In this document: piece after piece, positions 26,135 to 33,878 of the stretch | Position numbering within the stretch: position 1 is the first letter of the stretch | How the letters are laid out: the number at the start of each line of letters is the position of its first letter | Source: Solwaraspora sp. WMMD792 | GTDB taxonomy: Bacteria; Actinomycetota; Actinomycetes; Mycobacteriales; Micromonosporaceae | Length of the DNA stretch: 64,000 bases | Assembly (NCBI RefSeq): GCF_029626105.1 | Contig: NZ_JARUBH010000009.1 | Coordinates: forward strand, 4,960,001 to 5,024,000 | Reading direction: 5' to 3' | The notes under the pieces: model-generated | What the model was told of the DNA's origin: nothing | The model's database searches: none | What the model saw: the letters and a program-made list of their open reading frames with translations, nothing else | Position numbers and translations under genes: made by a program

Positions 26135-27388
26135 GTGGCCGTGCCCACCCGGCCGTGCGCCGTGAGTGTGGCGGTCGGGCGGCGGGTTGCCCTGTGGCGG
26201 GTGCGGCGGCGGATGACCCAGCAGGTGCTCGCCGACCGGATCGGCCGGTCGAAGAGCTGGGTGGAGAAGGTCGAGCGCGGGGTCCGGCGGTTGGACCGGT
26301 TCTCGCTGATCCAGCAGGTTGCCGACGTGCTGCGGGTCGACCCGACGGAGTTGCTGGGCGACACCGGCCAGCCACAGATCGGCGGCGCGCCGGCCGGTGT
26401 CGAGGCGGTCCGGGCGGCACTCGCGCGTTACGAGGTGTTCGCCGCCGGCCCGACCTGGGCAGCACCCGATGCCGGGGAGGTGTCGCAGCGGGTGGAGCAC
26501 GCCTGGTCAACGTACCGGCACGGGGACCATCCACGGCTGCTGCGGACGGTGCCGGAGCTGCTGGACGCCGCACGGCGGCTGCACACCGCGCGACCAGAAC
26601 ATGGGACGGGTCTGCTGGTGCAGGCGTACCGGGTCGTGGCGCTCGTGCTGGTCAAAGTCGGCGAGTCGGACCTGGCCTGGCTGGCCGCCGACCGGGCACT
26701 CGCCACGGCTGGCAGCGATCCGCTACTGGCCGGGTCGGCGGCGGTGCCGCTCGCACAGGCGCTGCGCGGGCTGGGCCAGAGCCGGCTGGCGATGACCACG
26801 GCGGTCGCCGCCGCCGACCGGGTCGCCGCATCCACCAATGGGAAGGCGAGACCGGGTTCCCGGGCGGTGTACGGGACGTTGCTGCTGCAGGCCGGGTTGG
26901 CCGCCGCCGGCTGCGGCGACACTCACAGTGTCGGTGAGCTGCTCCGGCAGGCCGAAGGCGTCGCCGCGCGGATCGGCGACGGGCAGGACTACCGGACGGC
27001 GAGCTTCAGCCCGGCGGCCGTCGAGCTGGCGCACATCGTGGCGGCGGTGGAGGCGGGCGATGCCCGGCAGGCGGTACGCCGACACGAGACAGCCACCCAG
27101 CAGCAGGCATGGCGTGGGCTGCCGGCCGAACACCGGGCGGCGTACCTGGTGGACGCCGCACGCGCGTACCTCGACGTCGGTGACTTCACGGCGGCGGGAC
27201 GCTGGCTCGTCGAGGCGGACCGCGTCGCACCGGCTGAAATCCGCTGCCGGCCTGCCGCCCGTACCGTCGTGGCTGAGATCGCCCGGTGCGGACCGCAGCT
27301 CGCCGGCGTCGGCCGGCTGGCGACGGCGCTCGGGCTGACGAGATCTGGAAACGAGGGAACCTCCATGACCCTCATCCGGCCGGTTTGA
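26135..27388 (+). CDS. HTH-TPR transcriptional regulator (XRE family)
   Basis: 417 residues from a GTG with GGAGGGG 5 nt upstream; the open frame to 25901 is judged non-coding. The HTH is VALWRVRRRMTQQVLADRIGRSKSWVEKVERG (about 18-50). The long C-terminal part is helical and TPR-like (ALARYEVFAAG, LLVQAYRVVALVLVKVGESDLAWLAADRAL). The last 12 codons are formed by the left arm, loop and first bases of a 22-bp hairpin, so the C-terminus GNEGTSMTLIRPV is dictated by the terminator. Target genes unknown. Confidence 0.85.
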   Translation: MAVPTRPCAVSVAVGRRVALWRVRRRMTQQVLADRIGRSKSWVEKVERGVRRLDRFSLIQQVADVLRVDPTELLGDTGQPQIGGAPAGVEAVRAALARYEVFAAGPTWAAPDAGEVSQRVEHAWSTYRHGDHPRLLRTVPELLDAARRLHTARPEHGTGLLVQAYRVVALVLVKVGESDLAWLAADRALATAGSDPLLAGSAAVPLAQALRGLGQSRLAMTTAVAAADRVAASTNGKARPGSRAVYGTLLLQAGLAAAGCGDTHSVGELLRQAEGVAARIGDGQDYRTASFSPAAVELAHIVAAVEAGDARQAVRRHETATQQQAWRGLPAEHRAAYLVDAARAYLDVGDFTAAGRWLVEADRVAPAEIRCRPAARTVVAEIARCGPQLAGVGRLATALGLTRSGNEGTSMTLIRPV

Positions 27389-27407
27389 GGGTCATGGAGG
27401 TTCCCTC
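27353..27407. terminator. Bidirectional hairpin inside the regulator's 3' end
   Basis: Two perfect 22-bp arms (GAGGGAACCTCCATG... at 27353-27374, partner at 27386-27407) with an 11-nt loop TCCGGCCGGTT. The regulator's stop TGA is at 27386-27388, inside the right arm. It serves two convergent genes: the other, prsW, ends at 27436. There is no T-tract. Confidence 0.85.
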
Positions 27408-27435
27408 GGCAGCTGCAGCCGCTGCGAGATCGCCG

Positions 27436-29238
27436 CTAACCGGGGGGCGGGCCGTAGCCGGGCGGCGGTGGGTTGTAGTAGCCGGGCCGGACCTGATACC
27501 CGGACGGCGGACCGTACCCCGGCGGGGGCGGAGCGCCATAGCCGGAGTACGGGGGCGGCGGACCGTAACCGGGGGGCGGGGCGCCGTAGCCGGGGAACGG
27601 GGGTGGGCCGTAGCCGGGCGGAGTACCCGGCCCGGCGCCTGGCCAGCCCGGGTAGCCGGCGAACATCGGCGGCGGAGGGGGCGGTGGCGCGGTGAGCACC
27701 ACCGGGATCGGCACCACCGGCTCATCCGGCGCGGGCACCTGCCGCTGGCTGCCGTCCGGGAAGGTGATCTGGTAGTCCGCCCCGTTCCACAGCGCGTGCG
27801 GCGCCTGCGGGTCCCGGCCGACGAACGCCTGCCGGTAGCCGGCCAGCGCGGTCAGCAGCCGCTGCTCCTCCTTGGCGTGCCGAGCCAGCTCCTTCGGTTT
27901 GCTCTCCAGGCCGCGCAGCAGGCCGTCGCGCAGCAGCGCCAGCTTGGTGGCGGCGGCCTGGAAGTCGCGCATCGCCCGTACGCCCGGCTCGCCGGCCACC
28001 CGGCTGGCCCAGCGGCGCGCCGAGTGTCGCCGGCCCAGGCTGCCCAACGCCGCTACCTCCGGCGGGGTGAACCAGCCGGCCCGGACGTAGTCGGGCAGCA
28101 CCCGCTCGGTCAGCCGTCCTTCCCAGCTGCGCAGCCACACCGCCAGGCCGACCATGCCGAAGAAGATCGGCACCATCAAGCCGATGTAGCCGTACAGCAG
28201 GATCAGGGTCTGGCCGGTCGCCTCGACCAGCGTCGGGATCAGGTTCCAGGCCCCGTGCAGCATCATCGCCAGCAGCAGCCCGGCGGTCGGCGCGAGCACC
28301 CGGATCCGCCGGTCGGCGCTGCGCGCGGCCACCCCGAGACCGACACCGGCCATCGAGGTGAACAGCGGGTGGGCGAAGCCGGTGAACAGGATCCGGACGA
28401 TGAAGATGGCGAAGACGTTCTGCGCGCCGGTCGCCGGGCCGTACTGCTCGGCGCCGGCGGCGTAGCCGTATCCGCCGAGGTAGAGGATGTTCTCCACCAT
28501 CGCGAAGCCGATCGCGGACATGCCGCAGTAGACGATCCCGTCGGTGATGCCGGACCATTCGCGGCGGCGGGTCAGCAGCAGCAGGATCGGGCCGAGGGTC
28601 TTGGTCAGCTCCTCGATGAACGGCGCCACCAGCACCGCCACCAGCGCTTCCGAGTAACCCAGGTTGTAGAGCAGATCCGCCGAGAAGTTGTTCACGTTCA
28701 GCGAGGCGTACGTGGAGACGAACGCCCCCCAGGCGAAGCAGAAAGCGAGGTAGCGCACCGGCTCCGGTTCGTACCGGTCCAGCCACAGGAAACAGGCGAC
28801 CAGCACCGGTACGGGCAGCACCGCCGCGATGACGCCGACGGTCAACGCGACCGGGCCGAGCGCGGTGCCGAGGTAGACCAGGATGGCGACGCCGCAGCCG
28901 GCGATCAGCACCACGATGCCGGCCAACGCCAGCCAGCGCAGCCAGACGCTACGCCGCAGCCGACCGGCCGGCACGACCCCGTCCGCCGACTCCGCTGGCG
29001 CGGCCGCTGGGGCCACGGTTGGCGGGTCCGCCGCAGCTACTGGCTCCGCTGCGGTTGGCGGGTCGGCCGCAGCTACTGGCTCCGCTGCGGTTGGCGGGTC
29101 GGCCGGAGACACCGGCTCCGCCGACGTCTGCGGAGCTGGCTGCTCGGGCGGAGATACCGCGTCCACCGGTTCGGTCGGATCGGTCGAATCCGCCGCAGGG
29201 CGGGAGCCGGATGGACCACCGGGGACAGTGTCGGACAT
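27436..29238 (-). CDS. PrsW family intramembrane metalloprotease
   Basis: 600 residues. An acidic Pro/Ala/Glu-rich N-terminus of about 90 residues, containing 12-residue ADPPTAAEPVAA repeats, precedes a membrane core of about eight to nine helices. Metalloprotease motifs: FIEELTK (Glu209-Glu210), FAMVEN (Glu249), the zinc histidines His290 in GFAHPLF and His328 in LHGAWN. The C-terminus is a long cytosolic tail ending in PPGYG repeats. PrsW-type proteases cleave membrane substrates such as anti-sigma factors; the substrate is unknown. The ATG has TACGCT 6 nt upstream, the leaderless pattern. Confidence 0.93.
   Translation of the reverse strand: MSDTVPGGPSGSRPAADSTDPTEPVDAVSPPEQPAPQTSAEPVSPADPPTAAEPVAAADPPTAAEPVAAADPPTVAPAAAPAESADGVVPAGRLRRSVWLRWLALAGIVVLIAGCGVAILVYLGTALGPVALTVGVIAAVLPVPVLVACFLWLDRYEPEPVRYLAFCFAWGAFVSTYASLNVNNFSADLLYNLGYSEALVAVLVAPFIEELTKTLGPILLLLTRRREWSGITDGIVYCGMSAIGFAMVENILYLGGYGYAAGAEQYGPATGAQNVFAIFIVRILFTGFAHPLFTSMAGVGLGVAARSADRRIRVLAPTAGLLLAMMLHGAWNLIPTLVEATGQTLILLYGYIGLMVPIFFGMVGLAVWLRSWEGRLTERVLPDYVRAGWFTPPEVAALGSLGRRHSARRWASRVAGEPGVRAMRDFQAAATKLALLRDGLLRGLESKPKELARHAKEEQRLLTALAGYRQAFVGRDPQAPHALWNGADYQITFPDGSQRQVPAPDEPVVPIPVVLTAPPPPPPPMFAGYPGWPGAGPGTPPGYGPPPFPGYGAPPPGYGPPPPYSGYGAPPPPGYGPPSGYQVRPGYYNPPPPGYGPPPG
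29017..29108. repeat. 36-bp in-frame tandem repeat in prsW
   Basis: Units begin at 29017, 29053 and 29089 (GGTTGGCGGGTC...). They encode the 12-residue Ala/Pro/Glu units of the PrsW N-terminus. Period three times twelve keeps the frame, so copy number can vary without breaking the gene. Confidence 0.85.
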
Positions 29239-29291
29239 TGGGCTAGCGTAGCCAGCACCGACCAACGGCGGGCAGCGTGTCGCCCGGCCGG

Positions 29292-30458
29292 TCATTCCGG
29301 GCCGTCGCGCCCGAACGCCTCACTGACCATCTCCTCGACCGCGCCCGCTTCGGTGCCGCTGGCCCGGACCAGGTCGCTCGCGGTAGCCCTGACCTGGGCG
29401 ACCACCACGCTGCCGTTGAACCCCACACCTGCGTCGTACGCCGCACCGGCGCACCTGGCTGCGTCCAACGCCCGACGCCGGGTGTGCACCGGATCGGTGC
29501 CGGCGTCGAGCTCGTGGCGCAGGATGCGCACCGCGTCGCCGAGGTGGCAGACCGCCTCCGGCAGGGCGCGCGGCACCGGCTCGTCCTCAGTCAGGAGGGA
29601 GACCACCCGGCGGGTCAGCACCCGGGAGTTGCGCAGCCCACGGGTGACGTACTCGGCGCTCTCGGCGTACTGGGCCAGTGGGCCGCGGGCTCGCCAGCGC
29701 GCTGGCGCCAGGACCGCCGTCTCGTGTCCCGCCTCGACCGCGTCGCGGAATTCGGACAGTTCCTTCTCCGCTTCGTGCAGCCGCTTCGAGGCGGCCTCGG
29801 CCCGGCGGCGGTCCCGCCCGGCCAGTGCCTTGCCGCTGAGGATCAGCATGTCGGACAGCACGTCCAACGCCGGGTCGGCGGCGCGGCGCACGATGACCAG
29901 TGGGTTGAGTGGCAGCAGCAGGATCAGCACCACCAGCCCGATCAGCCCGCCGACCAGGGCGTCGATGAACCGGTCCGGGTAGAGGCTCTCTGTCTGCGGG
30001 GTGAGGGTGGCGACCAGCACCCCGGACGACGCGGCCTGGGTGACCAGCGCGGCACCGCTGCCCAGGAAGACGGCGACCATCACCGCGAGCGGCACGATCA
30101 GCAGCAGCTGCCAGGTGCCGGTGCCGATGGTGATGATGATCAGATCGCCGATGGCGATCCCGACCGCGACGCCGACCACCAGTTCGGCGGCGCGTTTCAG
30201 CCGCTGCCCGATCGAGGCGCTGAGGATGATCACCGCTGAGATCGGGGCGAAGAAGGGCAGCGGGTGGCCGATCACCCGACGGGCGATGAACCAGGCCAGC
30301 GCCGCCGCCAGGCCGGCCTGCAGGGCGAGTACGAGGTTGGCGCGGACCCGTTCCGACCGCTCCCGGACCTCGATGGAGACCCGGCTACGGGTCAGCGTGA
30401 GCAGCCCGGTGAGGCGGGGTGCCGCCGCCGCGCGTGGTGGCTTCCCGGCGTCGGCCAT
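29292..30458 (-). CDS. FUSC family / aromatic acid exporter-like membrane protein
   Basis: 388 residues. Two hydrophobic blocks (about 40-185) contain RANLVLALQAGLAAALAW and FFAPISAVIILSASIGQRLKRAAELVVGVAVGIAIGD, typical of the FUSC/ArAE half-module. The C-terminal 200 residues are a helical cytosolic domain. Relatives export aromatic acids or fusaric acid; the substrate is unknown. TACGCT lies 6 nt before the ATG. It is 53 nt upstream of prsW on the same strand but with a separate promoter-like box. Confidence 0.83.
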   Translation of the reverse strand: MADAGKPPRAAAAPRLTGLLTLTRSRVSIEVRERSERVRANLVLALQAGLAAALAWFIARRVIGHPLPFFAPISAVIILSASIGQRLKRAAELVVGVAVGIAIGDLIIITIGTGTWQLLLIVPLAVMVAVFLGSGAALVTQAASSGVLVATLTPQTESLYPDRFIDALVGGLIGLVVLILLLPLNPLVIVRRAADPALDVLSDMLILSGKALAGRDRRRAEAASKRLHEAEKELSEFRDAVEAGHETAVLAPARWRARGPLAQYAESAEYVTRGLRNSRVLTRRVVSLLTEDEPVPRALPEAVCHLGDAVRILRHELDAGTDPVHTRRRALDAARCAGAAYDAGVGFNGSVVVAQVRATASDLVRASGTEAGAVEEMVSEAFGRDGPE

Positions 30459-30557
30459 GCGGGCAGCGTACCGAGCAATTTGCGGCTTATGGCGTTATTG
30501 CCCATCCGGTCACGCCCGAGGTGGCCGGTCCGGTGCCGCGCTGGCTAGCCTGCGAAG

Positions 30558-31952
30558 ATGTCCGACCTCATCGAGGCCCTCCGTGCGGCGCTGCCCGACG
30601 GCGCGGTGCTCACCGACCCCGACCTGCTGCGCGGCCACCAGCGCGACGAGGCCGACCTGTGCGCCGCCGGCACCCCGGCCGTCGTGGTCCGGCCCCGGAC
30701 GACCGCCGAGGTGGTCGCCACCGTCGGCGTCGCCAACCGGTACGGCGTACCGGTGGTGCCGCAGGGGGCGCGGACCGGGCTGGCCGGCGCGGCGAACGCG
30801 GTCGACGGCGCGGTGGTGCTCTCCACCGCCGCGATGGACCGGATCGTCGACGTCGACCCGGTCAACCGCACCGCCGTCGTCCAGCCCGGCGTGGTCAACG
30901 CCACCCTGGCCGCCGAGGTGGCCCGGCACGGGCTGCGCTACCCGCCGGACCCCGGCTCGTGGGAGTCGTCCACCATCGGCGGCAACGTGGCCACCAACGC
31001 CGGCGGCATGTGCTGCGTCAAGTACGGCGTGACCGGCGAGTACGTCATCGGGCTCGAAGTGGTGCTGGCCAGCGGCGAGGTGCTGCGCACCGGCCGGCGT
31101 ACCGCCAAGGGGGTCGCCGGCTACGACCTGACCCGGCTCTTCGTCGGCTCCGAAGGCACCCTCGGGGTGATCACCGAAGTGACCGTCGCGTTGCGGCCGG
31201 CCGCCGACGCCTCGCTCACCCTGGTCGCCGTCTTCGACTCCACCGCCGCGGCCGGCACCGCCGTCGCCGGCATCGCCTCCGGCGGGCTCAGCCCCAGCCT
31301 GCTGGAGCTGCTGGACCGCACCCACCTGCAGGCGATCGAGGCGTACCGGCCGATGGGGTTGCGCACCGACGCCGCCGCGCTGCTGCTCGCCTCGGTCGAC
31401 ACCGGCACCGCCGCCGGCACCGACCTGGACCGGATCGCGCAGGTGTGCACCGCCGCCGGCGCCGCCGAGGTGTACGCCGCCAGCGACGCTGTCGAGGCCG
31501 CCGCCCTGCTGCAGGCCCGCCGGCTGGCCCACCCGGCGATGGAACGCCTCGCCGCGCAGACCTTCCCCGCCGGCAACGGCGGGCTGATCATCGACGACGT
31601 GGCGGTGCCCCGCTCGGCACTGGCCCGGATGCTCGACGGCGTCGAGGCGATCGCCGCCGAACACGCCGTACCGATCGGCGTCGTCGGGCACGCCGGCGAC
31701 GGCAACCTGCACCCGAACATCGTGGTCGACCGGGCCGACCCGGACAGCCTGACGCGCGGCCGGTCGGCCTTCGACGCGATCATGCGACTCGGGCTGGACC
31801 TCGGCGGCACCTGCACCGGCGAGCACGGGGTCGGCCTGCTCAAACGCGACTGGTTGGCCGAGGAGATCGGCCCGGTCGGCATGCGGGTGCACCGCGCCAT
31901 CAAGCAGGCGCTGGACCCGACCGGCCTGTTCAACCCCGGCAAACTGCTCTGA
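30558..31952 (+). CDS. FAD-linked 2-hydroxyacid oxidase (GlcD / D-lactate dehydrogenase type)
   Basis: 464 residues. The N-terminal FAD-binding PCMH domain has VVPQGARTGLAGAAN, PPDPGSWESSTIGGNVATNAGGM and GYDLTRLFVGSEGTLGVITEV. The C-terminal domain ends with GHAGDGNLHPNIV and GEHGVGLLK, the metal/substrate motifs. Such enzymes oxidise glycolate or D-lactate to the keto acid and reduce FAD. No iron-sulfur partner (GlcF) is adjacent. The ATG is 6 nt after TAGCCT. Divergent from the FUSC gene. Confidence 0.92.
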   Translation: MSDLIEALRAALPDGAVLTDPDLLRGHQRDEADLCAAGTPAVVVRPRTTAEVVATVGVANRYGVPVVPQGARTGLAGAANAVDGAVVLSTAAMDRIVDVDPVNRTAVVQPGVVNATLAAEVARHGLRYPPDPGSWESSTIGGNVATNAGGMCCVKYGVTGEYVIGLEVVLASGEVLRTGRRTAKGVAGYDLTRLFVGSEGTLGVITEVTVALRPAADASLTLVAVFDSTAAAGTAVAGIASGGLSPSLLELLDRTHLQAIEAYRPMGLRTDAAALLLASVDTGTAAGTDLDRIAQVCTAAGAAEVYAASDAVEAAALLQARRLAHPAMERLAAQTFPAGNGGLIIDDVAVPRSALARMLDGVEAIAAEHAVPIGVVGHAGDGNLHPNIVVDRADPDSLTRGRSAFDAIMRLGLDLGGTCTGEHGVGLLKRDWLAEEIGPVGMRVHRAIKQALDPTGLFNPGKLL

Positions 31953-32007
31953 CCTTCAGTCGGCCGGCAGACCGGAGTCGGTCGGCAGACCCAGCCGGCC
32001 CGACGGA

Positions 32008-33843
32008 TCAGCCGGTCGGCAGGCCGGAGTCGGTCGGCCAGTCCACGCCCCGGTCGGCGGCGAAGCCACGGACGTCCGCCGCGCCGAGCCGAGCCGCGTC
32101 GGCGGTCGCGTCGTCCGGCATCCGCTGCGACTGCAGCTCCGCCGCCACCCGGGCCCGGTAGTGCTCCACCTCGCGGTCTCGCACCGCGTCGTCCCAGCCG
32201 AGTACCCGGCCCATCACCTCGGCGGCGTGCCCGGCCGAGTCGTTGCCCCGGTGCGGCGTCTCGATCGAGATCCGGGTCCGCCGGGTCAGCACGTCGTCCA
32301 GGTGCAGCGCACCTTCGGCGCGGGCCGCGTACGCGATCTCGACGGCCAGGTACTCGGGTGCGCCGGGCACCGGGCTGGCCAGCAGCGGATCGTCGTCGAT
32401 CATCGCCAGCAGCTCCACCGCGAGGGTGCCGTACCGCTCCAGCAGATGCTCCAGCACCCCGCCTGGTACGCCATGCCGGCGGGCCACGTCGGCCCGGTCC
32501 CGCCACATCGCGGCGAACCCGTCGGCACCGAGCAGCGGCAGGTCGGCGGTCCGCGACGGCCGGGACACCCCGAGCCGGGCCGCCGCCCGGTCCACCACGT
32601 CCGCGGCCATCACCCGGTACGTCGTGTACTTGCCACCGGCCACCAACAGCAGACCCAGCATCGGCTCCACCACGGCGTGCTCCCGGGACAGCCGCGACGT
32701 CGAGTCCGCCTCACCGGACAGCAGTGGCCGCAGCCCGGCGTACACCCCTTCGATGTCGCGCGGCGTCAACGGCCGGTCCAGCACCGTGTTCACCTGATCG
32801 AGCAGGTAGCCGATGTCGCGCTCGGAGGCGGCCGGGTGGGCGCGGTCGAGCCGCCAGTCGGTGTCCGTGGTGCCGATGATCCAGTGCCCGCCCCAAGGCA
32901 GCACGAACAGCACCGAGGTGGCGGTACGCAGGATCAGCCCGGCCTCGCCGGTGATCGCCGACCGGGGCACCACCAGATGCACGCCCTTCGACGCGCGTAC
33001 CCGCAGACCGGGCCGGACCCCGACGTCGCCGAGCATCCGCGACACGTCGTCGCTCCACACCCCGGTGGCCGCGATGACGGTACGGGCGCGTACCTCGAAC
33101 TCGGCGTCCGGGTCACCGGGCCGGGCCTCCATGTCCCGGACCCGCACCCCGGTCACCTCGCGGGCCTGGCGCAGCAGGCCGACGGCGCGGGCGCTGGTCA
33201 CCACGGCCGCGCCGAGGCTGGCCGCGGTCCGCGCCAGGGTGACCACCAGCCGGGCGTCGTCGACCTGACCGTCGTAGTAGCGCACGGCGCCGGCGACGAC
33301 GTCCGACCGCAGGCTGGGAAAGACCCGCCGGGCGCCTTCGCGGGACAGGTGCCGGTGCAGCGGCATCCCCCGACCGCCGCCGAACACCCCGGCGAACGCG
33401 TCGTACGCGGCGACCCCGGTGCCGTAGTAGGCCCGCCGCCAGATCCGGCCGGGCAGCGCCCGTGGCCCGCTGGCGCCGCCCTGCGGCAGCGGAACCAGGA
33501 TCGGGACCGGCCGGACCAGGTGCGGGGCGATCCGGGTGGCCAGCAGGCCACGCTCGGTCAACGCCTCGTGCACCAGCCCGAACTCGAGCTGCTCCAGATA
33601 GCGCAGCCCGCCGTGGATCAGTTTGCTGGACCGGCTTGACGTGCCGGCGGCGTAGTCGCGGGCCTCGACCAGCGCCACCTTCAGCCCACGGGACGCGGCG
33701 TCGAGGGCGGCGCCGACGCCGGTCACCCCACCCCCGATCACCAGTACGTCGAACCGCTCGCCACGAAGGCGGCGCAGATCGGCGGCGCGGCGGGTCACGG
33801 ACAGTTGGCCGGCGGCGTACCGGGAGACGGCAGGGTCACGCAC
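32008..33843 (-). CDS. glpD: Glycerol-3-phosphate dehydrogenase
   Basis: 611 residues. FAD dinucleotide-binding motif VIGGGVTGVG (35-44), then TSSRSSKLIHGGLRYLEQ, WSDDVSRM, and LPWGGHWIIGTTDTDW. It oxidises sn-glycerol 3-phosphate to DHAP and passes electrons to the quinone pool at the membrane. The family's C-terminal helical domain is complete (EIAYAARAEGALHLDDVLTRRTRISIETPHRG). GTG start with GGAGAGG upstream. No glpF or glpK lies beside it. Confidence 0.94.
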   Translation of the reverse strand: MRDPAVSRYAAGQLSVTRRAADLRRLRGERFDVLVIGGGVTGVGAALDAASRGLKVALVEARDYAAGTSSRSSKLIHGGLRYLEQLEFGLVHEALTERGLLATRIAPHLVRPVPILVPLPQGGASGPRALPGRIWRRAYYGTGVAAYDAFAGVFGGGRGMPLHRHLSREGARRVFPSLRSDVVAGAVRYYDGQVDDARLVVTLARTAASLGAAVVTSARAVGLLRQAREVTGVRVRDMEARPGDPDAEFEVRARTVIAATGVWSDDVSRMLGDVGVRPGLRVRASKGVHLVVPRSAITGEAGLILRTATSVLFVLPWGGHWIIGTTDTDWRLDRAHPAASERDIGYLLDQVNTVLDRPLTPRDIEGVYAGLRPLLSGEADSTSRLSREHAVVEPMLGLLLVAGGKYTTYRVMAADVVDRAAARLGVSRPSRTADLPLLGADGFAAMWRDRADVARRHGVPGGVLEHLLERYGTLAVELLAMIDDDPLLASPVPGAPEYLAVEIAYAARAEGALHLDDVLTRRTRISIETPHRGNDSAGHAAEVMGRVLGWDDAVRDREVEHYRARVAAELQSQRMPDDATADAARLGAADVRGFAADRGVDWPTDSGLPTG

Positions 33844-33878
33844 CTCTCCACCGTATCCGGCCGCCTAGGGTGGCGGAC

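Noticed and set aside
27286-29982. 898-codon plus-strand frame across prsW and the FUSC gene
   Set aside because: It spans the hairpin and two real minus-strand genes and has no family signal; an antisense shadow.
31958-32040. Imperfect direct repeat (GGAGTCGGTCGGC) between the FAD oxidase and glpD ends
   Set aside because: Short, and explained by the CCGG/GTCGG-rich composition; half of it is glpD coding sequence.
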